This document shows positions 46,992-53,479 of a stretch of DNA of 64,000 nucleotides, piece by piece. The notes below the pieces were generated by a model, which saw nothing but the letters and a program-made list of their open reading frames with translations, made no database searches and was not told the DNA's origin. Each line of letters begins with the position of its first letter. Position 1 is the first letter of the stretch. This DNA is from Desulfococcus sp041737845 (GTDB lineage Bacteria > Desulfobacterota > Desulfobacteria > Desulfobacterales > Desulfococcaceae), in the NCBI RefSeq assembly GCF_041737845.1, contig NZ_JBGSQX010000080.1:1-64000 (forward strand), in the 5' to 3' direction. A program made the translations under genes and the position numbers.

Positions 46992-48020
46992 TTAAAGGTT
47001 TCGGCGGAAGATCGATGCCGCCCACAAGGTTGCCCGCTTGAAAAAGCGCCGGCTTTCCAGGCGCTGGATGACCCGGTCCCGGTGGACGATGGTCTGCCGC
47101 CGCATGTCGGCGATGGTCTCAAGCTGGGCGATGGCCGCATCTTTCTGGCGGATGAGGTCTTCCATCAGCGCGCGGTTTCGATCCGTTTCCTGCGCGATGC
47201 GGCCCCAAGCCTCTTCCCGGGCCGACAGGACCGCGGCCGTCTCCCTTCGGTCGGCGTCGTGCCGGCGCCTCTCCTCGTCGCAAGCCCGGCGCAGGGCCGC
47301 AAGTTCCCGGACCGTTTCCTGGTGGATCCGGGCCAACGTCTCGTGGGCTTCCGAAAGCGTTTCGTATTCCCGGCTGAGGCGCGGCCAGTCCCGAAAGGTA
47401 TTGACGACCTCCAGCCAGTCCACCCCGGTTTCGTGGACGAAGCGCTGGAAAGGCTCAAGAAGCGCTTCGGGATAGAAAACGATCACGTCGTTTGCGACCA
47501 TCATCCGGTGCACGGGGCTCAGTTCCAGGAGGGCCTTCACGATATCGTGGAAATCGGGCCACTGCCCGTAATCATGGGGCCTGCCGGGCGTGCAGAGAAA
47601 CAGCCTTGCGTCGTCGATGAGGACGACGCTTTCGGGATGGATGCGGCCGATGGCCCGGATCTCCCCCAGCAGCGGGCATTGGGAGCGGGCGCCCTCCGCC
47701 TTCTGTTCATCGTCGCTGCACCAGTGGGCGTCCAGCCAGAACATGGCGGGGGTTTCATCGACATCCCGCGCGAGGCCGCCGATCAGGGCCGCCGAATCCC
47801 CCTTCAGGAGGACGACATCGGGGTCATCCCGGAACCTTTTCACGGCGTCCTGATAGTATTCATCGGACAGCTCGATGGAGACGGTCCTGGCGAAATAGGG
47901 CCGGACCGCGGCCACCGTATCCCCCTTGAGGGTGCCGGTCTCGATGAAGGTTTCTATGGGCAGAAACCGCTTGAAGAACCGGATCAGATCGACATCGATG
48001 GAAAAGCTCACCGCACCCAT
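46992..48020 (-). CDS. Methyltransferase-like protein with C-terminal coiled coil
   Basis: The 342-residue protein starts at an ATG behind GGAGGGGGG, three bases past the acyltransferase gene. Residues 20-205 look like a class I SAM fold: FIETGTLKGDTVAAV (motif I), TVSIELSDEYYQDAV (acidic strand), then PAMFWLDAHWCSDDEQK and SVVLIDDARLFL. Residues about 215-322 are a long charged coiled coil. The last 20 (ESRRFFKRATLWAASIFRRN) form a basic amphipathic helix suited to membrane binding. This layout parallels WbdD, which caps O-antigen and measures its length, although no kinase domain is present. The enzymatic activity is unproven. Confidence 0.78.
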   Translation of the reverse strand: MGAVSFSIDVDLIRFFKRFLPIETFIETGTLKGDTVAAVRPYFARTVSIELSDEYYQDAVKRFRDDPDVVLLKGDSAALIGGLARDVDETPAMFWLDAHWCSDDEQKAEGARSQCPLLGEIRAIGRIHPESVVLIDDARLFLCTPGRPHDYGQWPDFHDIVKALLELSPVHRMMVANDVIVFYPEALLEPFQRFVHETGVDWLEVVNTFRDWPRLSREYETLSEAHETLARIHQETVRELAALRRACDEERRRHDADRRETAAVLSAREEAWGRIAQETDRNRALMEDLIRQKDAAIAQLETIADMRRQTIVHRDRVIQRLESRRFFKRATLWAASIFRRNL

Positions 48021-48022
48021 GC

Positions 48023-48556
48023 TTACCGCCCCCCCTCCACCACCAATGCTTCGAGGGCCGCCTGGACCGATTCGGGCCGGAATTCCCGAACCCGAGCGGG
48101 GCTGCCGAAACAGACGGCGTAGCGGGGCACGTCCCGGGTGACGAGGGAGCCCGCGCCCACGGCCGCACCCCTGCCGATGGTCACCCCCGGCAGCACCACG
48201 CTGTGAGCACCCAGCATGACGTCGTCCTCGATGACGACCTTGCCCTTGACCATGCTCTTCCACATCTCCTCCTCCCGGAAGTCATGTCCCAGGGAGGTGA
48301 TGGCCACGTGGCTGCCGATCATGCACCGGGACCCGATCTCGATATAGGCCCCGCACCACATGTGCACAAACGGCGCGATGGAGGTGTTGTCCCCGATGGT
48401 GAGGGCCTCCGGCGTGTGAATGACCACCGGAGGGTAGAGCATGAGGTTCTCGCCGCAGCCGCCCAGGGACGCGATGAGCTGTTCGGTCCTCGCAGCGTCC
48501 AGCCGGCGGAGGAAGCGCCGGTAAACGGCCCTTTTCATGCGATTCAGAAGAAACAT
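48023..48556 (-). CDS. Hexapeptide-repeat O-acyltransferase
   Basis: The 177-residue protein is a left-handed beta-helix acyltransferase of the LacA/WbbJ type. Hexapeptide rungs run from about residue 40 (PPVVIHTPEALTIGDNTSIAPF) to 155, with the catalytic-histidine region ITSLGHDFR and the closing rungs GVTIGRGAAVGAGSLVTRDVP. It probably acetylates a sugar of the glycan. The start is near an ATG at 48556 (a second lies six codons on). It sits between the sulfotransferase and methyltransferase genes, with the other tailoring enzymes. Confidence 0.9.
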   Translation of the reverse strand: MFLLNRMKRAVYRRFLRRLDAARTEQLIASLGGCGENLMLYPPVVIHTPEALTIGDNTSIAPFVHMWCGAYIEIGSRCMIGSHVAITSLGHDFREEEMWKSMVKGKVVIEDDVMLGAHSVVLPGVTIGRGAAVGAGSLVTRDVPRYAVCFGSPARVREFRPESVQAALEALVVEGGR

Positions 48557-48572
48557 GGTGCGGCCCTCTCCA

Positions 48573-49412
48573 TCACCCCTGCCTGACGGCCGCCATGGCC
48601 TTCAGGCGACGATCCAGATCGTGGATCGATGTCAGTCTTTCATGATTTTCGCGGGAAAGCCGCCGGAGGAGCGTGACCATCTCTTCGGCCATGGCAAGGA
48701 ACTCGCCGGGGACCTCCCGAATCAGATGGACGCAGGAGAGATCATTTTCATAGCCCAGCCCGCGCATCAGCTCCCCGTGAAACCGCTCGAACAGAAACCG
48801 CTCGGCAAGCCCCCATTCCGGGTCCGCCGCAAAACGGGTTTCGGCGCGGTTGAAGAAGTCGGGCTCCACCTCCCGGAGCCGTCCGATGGGGTTTTCCCAC
48901 GGCGCGATCTCCCCCGTGAACCGGATGAAGCAGGCGATGCGGGCCAGCACCTCCTCCGACACGTTCACCAGTTCCTCGAATCTCAGCACCAGCCGCTCCG
49001 GGGCGCTCCGGTCGTTCCAGACCCGGTAGTGGGTCGTCCAGTCGCCGCAGACATCGTCGCCGATGATGAGGCTTGCGATGGATTTGTCGATGCCGTTGTA
49101 GTCCCGGTGAAACTTCCGGTAGCTCGTCACCGAGAGCCTCCCGTCCCGCACGACGTAGATGAACGGCTGTTCGTCCCTCGGGGGCAGGTGGGTCTTCACC
49201 AGGGAGAGCTCAGGCGATGCCAGTGCCTTTCCGTAGAAATCCTCCCAGGCCTCCTGCTTTTCCACGTGGCCGATCATGTCGGGGTTGTCCCTGAACTCGC
49301 CGGGCCTGTCGATGGGGACATCCTCGTGGGAGCAGAGCCCGAAGCAGCGCCGAAGAACGGTCCGCAGGAGGGTGTTGCCGGACCGGGGGTAGGAGGCCAG
49401 CCAGACGATCAT
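48573..49412 (-). CDS. Sulfotransferase-domain protein
   Basis: The 279-residue cytoplasmic protein has the PAPS 5'-phosphosulfate loop ASYPRSGNTLLR (residues 6-17), a 3'-phosphate region VVRDGRLSVTSYRKFHRDYNG, and RLVLRFEELVNVSEEVLARI, as in carbohydrate sulfotransferases. It probably adds sulfate to a sugar before export. The ATG forms an ATGA overlap with the wzt stop, so it is coupled to the exporter. A sulfated surface glycan is the natural inference. Confidence 0.88.
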   Translation of the reverse strand: MIVWLASYPRSGNTLLRTVLRRCFGLCSHEDVPIDRPGEFRDNPDMIGHVEKQEAWEDFYGKALASPELSLVKTHLPPRDEQPFIYVVRDGRLSVTSYRKFHRDYNGIDKSIASLIIGDDVCGDWTTHYRVWNDRSAPERLVLRFEELVNVSEEVLARIACFIRFTGEIAPWENPIGRLREVEPDFFNRAETRFAADPEWGLAERFLFERFHGELMRGLGYENDLSCVHLIREVPGEFLAMAEEMVTLLRRLSRENHERLTSIHDLDRRLKAMAAVRQG

Positions 49413-50734
49413 GGCATTTCCTTTACATTCATGAACCGCCCCTCGCTCGGGATGCCGAACATCCCGAAAAAGGGCGCGACCTGGTTTTCATAATCCCATG
49501 TGATCCCGATGGGCCCCAGCCAGGGGGTGGCGTCGATCTCGACCCCTTTGTTACGAGAGCCGATCCGCTGGCCGAGCTTGACGGCAAAGGTGTACAGCCC
49601 GGCCTCGATCATGGCGGTGGCCTGCATCTCGAAAACGGTCATCTCCCCCGGGGCGAGCCGGGGAATCTCCATGCCCAGGGTGTAAGACCCGCCGGAAAAA
49701 ATGATCTGGTCATACCGGTTCTTCATGACCACCGTGACGTGGAACTCTTCTTCGGCGAACACCTGGTAGAGGACCCGGATGCGCAGCTTCTCGCCGATCC
49801 GGGCGGCCAGGGTCATCTCGTTTTCGCTGTTCAGCACGGAAACCGCGAGGATCCGGGCCTTTCCGTCTCCGGTCCCGGCTGACGTTTCCGGTGCGCCGTC
49901 CCGGACCCATACGGCATTCTCCTTGAAGGCAAGGACATCGTCGTCCGGAGCGGAACGCTCCGCCGCGGGCGCCGCCTTCTCTCCAGCCGCCGGCTCCGGC
50001 CGGTGGTCCTCCTGGATGAACCGCTGGATGGCCTGCTGGCTCTGGCCCAGGCACTTCATCCGGCCGTGCTTCAGGTAGAGAACACGGCCGCAGAAGTCCC
50101 GCACGAGGGTGAGATCGTGGGAGACAAAGAGAATGGTGACGCCCTGCTCCCGGAGGGCTTTCATGCGGCGCATGCACTTCTGCTGGAAGAAAATGTCCCC
50201 GACGGAGAGGGCCTCATCGATGATGAGGATGTCCGGATCCACGGCCACCTGAACCGAAAAGGCCAGTCGCACGAGCATGCCCGTCGAATAGGTCTTGACC
50301 GGGCGGTTGATGAAGTCGCCGATGTCGGCAAACTCCAGGATCTTCGGGTACTTCTCGTCGGTCTCTTCCCTCGAAAGCCCCAGGATGGCGGCGTTCAGGT
50401 ATACATTCTCCCGGCCGGTGAATTCCGTATTGAACCCGGCGCCCAGCTCCAGAAGCGCTGAGATACGTCCGTTCACTGAAAGCTCGCCCTCCGTCGGCTG
50501 GAGGGTGCCGCAGATCATCTGGAGGAGCGTCGATTTTCCCGAGCCGTTGGCCCCGATGATGCCGAAGGTTTCCCCCCGGCCGATGTCGAAGGAGACATCC
50601 CGGAGGGCCCAGAACTCGCGGAAGTATTGCCTCCGGGACCGGAAGATCGACTGCTTCAGCCGGTCCATGGGCTCGCTGTAAAGATGGTAGCACTTGCCGA
50701 GGGCTTCGGTCCGGATGGCGATATCAGCAGCCAT
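49409..50734 (-). CDS. wzt: ABC exporter ATPase with carbohydrate-binding C-terminal domain
   Basis: The 441-residue protein pairs a nucleotide-binding domain (Walker A GANGSGKSTLLQ, signature region TYSTGMLVRLAFS, Walker B ILIIDEALSVGD) with a Wzt-type C-terminal beta domain (about residues 290-441; ILAVSVLNSENEMT, then FEMQATAMIEAGLYTFAVKLG). That domain recognises the finished glycan's terminal modification in O9a-type systems. The longer open frame upstream lies over wzm and is not coding. The true ATG (50734) follows AAGGGCGGGT. It forms the exporter with the Wzm gene 26 bases upstream. Confidence 0.93.
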   Translation of the reverse strand: MAADIAIRTEALGKCYHLYSEPMDRLKQSIFRSRRQYFREFWALRDVSFDIGRGETFGIIGANGSGKSTLLQMICGTLQPTEGELSVNGRISALLELGAGFNTEFTGRENVYLNAAILGLSREETDEKYPKILEFADIGDFINRPVKTYSTGMLVRLAFSVQVAVDPDILIIDEALSVGDIFFQQKCMRRMKALREQGVTILFVSHDLTLVRDFCGRVLYLKHGRMKCLGQSQQAIQRFIQEDHRPEPAAGEKAAPAAERSAPDDDVLAFKENAVWVRDGAPETSAGTGDGKARILAVSVLNSENEMTLAARIGEKLRIRVLYQVFAEEEFHVTVVMKNRYDQIIFSGGSYTLGMEIPRLAPGEMTVFEMQATAMIEAGLYTFAVKLGQRIGSRNKGVEIDATPWLGPIGITWDYENQVAPFFGMFGIPSEGRFMNVKEMP

Positions 50735-50760
50735 GACCCGCCCTTGATCCCGGCAGTCTT

Positions 50761-51600
50761 CTATACCACATCGGCAAATCCTTTGCGCGTCTTCATGAAC
50801 CACAGGAACCCCAGAATCAGCGTCGCCAGAGAGAATGCAAACCCGCCGGCCCACACCCCCCAGTCCGGCGTCATTCCCCACAGGACCACCTTCCGGGCGT
50901 CCTCCACGAAAACGGCCATGGGGTTGATTCTGCACACGAACCGGAATCTCTCGGGCACGGCCTGGATCGGATAGAAGATCGGCGACAGGAAAAAGAGCAT
51001 GGTCGTCAGGATGCTGATGGTCGCGCCGACATCGCGGACAAATACCCCCATGGACGCCAGAAAAAAGCCGCACCCGAGGGAGAGGCAGACCACCGGCAGC
51101 CACACCAGCGGAAGGAGCAGCACCGTCCAGTGGAGAAAATGGTTGAAGACCAGAAGCCCCAGGAGCAGCACCGCCAGGCTGAAGAGGGCGTTGACAAAGG
51201 CCCCGAGGAAGCCCACCACCGGCAGGATCTCCAGGGGAAAGACCACCTTCTTGACGAAATTGACGTTGTTCAGGATGGCCGTCGGCGCATGGTTGACGGT
51301 CTCCGAGAACATATTGAAGGTGATGAGCCCCATGAACAGGGCCATGGCGAAGGCCACCTTCCCCTCGTCCGGCTGAACGCCCCACTTGGATTTGAATATG
51401 GCGGAAAACACGAAGGTATAGATGGCCAGCATGACGAGGGGATGAACAAAGGACCACCCCAGCCCTACAATAGACCCCTTGTAGCGGCCGATCACCGCCC
51501 GCCACGTGAGCTGGCGGATCAGGTCTCGATACTGCCAGATGTGGGAGATAATCATAAGTGGGTTTAAAAATCTGCTGTAACGGCCGTCATGGGTCGCCAT
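50761..51600 (-). CDS. wzm: ABC exporter permease
   Basis: The 279-residue protein has about six hydrophobic segments and the ABC-2 polysaccharide permease start (YRDLIRQLTWRAVIGRYKGSIVGLGWSFVHPLVML). It ends with a long final segment and the cytoplasmic FMKTRKGFADVV. With Wzt it exports a lipid-linked polysaccharide across the inner membrane. It is the first gene of the locus. A divergent plus-strand promoter begins about 35 bases from its ATG. No strong minus-strand promoter was identified in the 120-base gap. Confidence 0.93.
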   Translation of the reverse strand: MATHDGRYSRFLNPLMIISHIWQYRDLIRQLTWRAVIGRYKGSIVGLGWSFVHPLVMLAIYTFVFSAIFKSKWGVQPDEGKVAFAMALFMGLITFNMFSETVNHAPTAILNNVNFVKKVVFPLEILPVVGFLGAFVNALFSLAVLLLGLLVFNHFLHWTVLLLPLVWLPVVCLSLGCGFFLASMGVFVRDVGATISILTTMLFFLSPIFYPIQAVPERFRFVCRINPMAVFVEDARKVVLWGMTPDWGVWAGGFAFSLATLILGFLWFMKTRKGFADVV

Positions 51601-51634
51601 GGATTTGCTGCCTTCCGGTCTGATGCTTTAACGC

Positions 51635-51663
51635 TTGCTATCGGCCGTGTGATCCACTATAGT
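51635..51663 (+). promoter_or_regulatory. Candidate promoter of the selenoprotein operon
   Basis: TTGCTA (51635-51640) and TATAGT (51658-51663) are exactly 17 bases apart. Transcription would begin about 51670 with a small hairpin (GGGCTT 51667-51672 with AAGCCC 51679-51684), followed by AGGAGG at 51712. Confidence 0.55.
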
Positions 51664-51723
51664 ACGGGGCTTTCCAGCAAGCCCGAAGTGATATGCGCTA
51701 TATATGAAATCAGGAGGAAAGTC

Positions 51724-52941
51724 ATGCGAAAAAAAACCCCGATCATCCTTCTTGCCGTGTTTTCCATCCTGGCGGTCCATTCCGGTCCGGGGTGGGCCGC
51801 CGGCGAGGCGGCGAAATCAATCACGCTCCTCTATAGCGGGGACATGAACGGCAACATCCGGCCGGTCAACGAATGAGCGGGCAAAAGTTCGGGCGGTCTT
51901 GCCCGAAGAGCCCATGTGATTGAAACCCTGCGGAAAACCTCCGGGCCGGTCCTGCTCCTGGACTGCGGCGGCGTATTCGGCTACACCCCAAGGGATGCGG
52001 AGAAAAAGGCGAACGCCGCCCTGGAATCCATGACCCTCATGGGATACCACGGGATGAACCTCGGCGGGTCAGATTTCACGCTGGGGACGGAATACCTGAG
52101 AAAGGCGCCCGCAGGCACCTCTTTTCCCTTTATCTCCACCAACGCCGCCGTATCGGGTGTGGCCATTCCCCGGCTCAAACGGTATGAAATCATCCCGGTC
52201 GGCGGGGTGAAGGTGGCGGTCCTGGGCATCCTGCCCGTCAACGCCCTCAAGTGGGCCGAACCCTTTGAGAATCTATCCGACGTCGCCATCGCAGACCCGG
52301 AGGCTGCCCTCAAGGCGATCCTGCCCGAAATCGAAAAAGAGAAGGCCGACATCACCATCCTGCTCTCCCAGCTCGATTTTGAGCCGACGCAGGCGCTCCT
52401 GGACAAATTCCCCTGGATAAACGCAGCAGTCTCCTGCGGCATGAAAAGCGGATGCGATGACGATCACGGGGGCCCAGAGTTTCATGCCGCGGACAGCTCC
52501 GTCCGCATGGAGCCGGCCGTGAAAGGTCCCGGGGGCGCGCCAATCGAAAAAACCGCGGCGGACACCCCAGAAAAGCGGGAGGCCGGGGTCCTCTATATCG
52601 GATCCAAGGGAAAGCATCTGGGAGTGCTCCCCATGACCGTCGCACCCCGGGGCCGCGTCACGATGGGAAAGGAAACCCGAATCGAGTTGGATGACGACAC
52701 CCGCGACGATGCCAAAATCTTCGATATCGTCAACCAGGTCTACTACGTCAAGCCCGGCGGCAAAAACCCGCAGGAAGATGCCAAAACCCACCAGGAACTC
52801 ATGGAGGGGTTGAAAAAGTCGCCCGAGGAGTTCATGGATCAATACCGGAAGACCCACAAGGACGCCGTTCAAATTCCTGCGGGGATCTTTCAACAGAAGG
52901 GCAGCGCCGGCGCTGCGCCGGAAAAAGGAAAAACGCCATGA
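51724..52941 (+). CDS. Secreted UshA-like protein, probable selenoprotein (UGA at residue 51)
   Basis: The ATG at 51724 has AGGAGG seven bases upstream. Residues 1-26 form a signal peptide. TGA at 51874-51876 interrupts the frame, yet coding resumes at once in the same frame: before it is LLYSGDMNGNIRPVNE, after it AGKSSGGLARRAHVIETL. Together these match the start of 5'-nucleotidase/metallophosphatase-like proteins, where Cys-bearing relatives have PCGC-x-GGLARRA. A SECIS-like hairpin follows at 51879-51913. Reading UGA as selenocysteine gives 405 residues. Metal-site motifs look degenerate (D-x-N-G for D-x-H-G, GGSDF for GNHEF), so a redox rather than hydrolase role is plausible. Cysteines in LLDCGG and VSCGMKSGC could partner the selenocysteine. 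A lipoprotein gene overlaps the 3' end. Confidence 0.85.
51879..51913 (+). promoter_or_regulatory. Bacterial SECIS-like hairpin after the in-frame UGA
   Basis: Upper stem TTCGGGC (51888-51894) pairs perfectly with GCCCGAA (51901-51907), capped by the six-base loop GGTCTT (51895-51900). A lower stem GGGC (51879-51882) with GCCC (51910-51913) is separated by an internal loop. Eighteen bases lie between the UGA and the apical loop, within the known 16-37 base range. G at the loop start and GGUCU match the SelB-binding loop of the E. coli fdhF element. Confidence 0.82.
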
Positions 52942-53426
52942 AAAATCACTGGATCCCCCGAGGCCTGATGACCGCCTGCGCGGTTGCTTTTCTGTTGACC
53001 ATGGCCTGCGATCTCAAGAAACCCGAGGAGCGGGTGCGCGAAAGCGCCCAAACTATGATGCAGGCCAAGGTCGACGGCAAATGGGACCAGGTATACGACC
53101 TGTATGATGCGGACTACCGGAAAACCATCACCCGGGAGGATTTCATCAAACGGCCGAGAAACACGACCTACAAGGGGTTTGCCATTGAGAGCGTGGAGGT
53201 CCTGCCCTCGGGAACGGAGGCCGTAGTCCGCATGACTGAAACCGTATCCGTCCAGACCTTCGAGTTCAAAAGCCCGGTGATCCCCCAGCGCTGGATCAAG
53301 GCGGACGACGGCAAATGGTATCAGCGCGTCGAGGAATCCCAGAACCCCTTCAGCCGGATGTTCCAAAACCAGACAGCCCCGGCAGAAGCCCAACCGAAGT
53401 CGCTGACGACACCTCCCGCGAAATGA
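52938..53426 (+). CDS. Predicted lipoprotein, DUF4878/NTF2-like
   Basis: The 162-residue protein starts in an ATGA overlap with the selenoprotein stop, so it is translationally coupled. The N terminus carries a lipobox (LLTMAC, Cys about residue 24), predicting a lipid-anchored periplasmic protein. The body (VRESAQTMMQAKVDGKWDQVYDLYDADYRKTITREDFIKR, then GFAIESVEVLPSGTEAVVRMTETV) resembles NTF2/DUF4878-like folds that bind small ligands. It ends in a Pro/Ala-rich tail. Partnership with the selenoprotein is inferred from the overlap. Confidence 0.8.
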   Translation: MKNHWIPRGLMTACAVAFLLTMACDLKKPEERVRESAQTMMQAKVDGKWDQVYDLYDADYRKTITREDFIKRPRNTTYKGFAIESVEVLPSGTEAVVRMTETVSVQTFEFKSPVIPQRWIKADDGKWYQRVEESQNPFSRMFQNQTAPAEAQPKSLTTPPAK

Positions 53427-53430
53427 CGAA

Positions 53431-53449
53431 GGGCGCCCGATGGGCGCCC
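53431..53449. terminator. Stem-loop between convergent genes
   Basis: GGGCGCCC (53431-53438) pairs with GGGCGCCC (53442-53449) around the three-base loop GAT, five bases after the lipoprotein stop and 30 before the end of the opposing gene. There is no T run on either strand. Confidence 0.5.
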
Positions 53450-53479
53450 CCCGATCCATCCTGCCGACAATAAGCCGGT

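Noticed and set aside
44463..48122. A 1219-residue open frame on the plus strand
   Set aside because: It lies antisense to three well-supported minus-strand genes, has no recognisable motifs, and is the sort of open frame that high-GC third positions create.
50735..51505. N-terminal 257-residue extension of the Wzt frame
   Set aside because: It lies antiparallel-free but out of frame over wzm coding DNA, and the true Wzt start is the ATG at 50734.
51589..51876. A short independent gene ending at the UGA
   Set aside because: Its first 45 codons have no ribosome site, the real start is the ATG at 51724 behind AGGAGG, and the product continues in frame past the UGA.
51874..51876. The UGA as a plain nonsense mutation making a pseudogene
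   Set aside because: The rest of the frame is intact for 355 codons, and a hairpin with the expected spacing and loop follows. A sequencing error still cannot be fully excluded.
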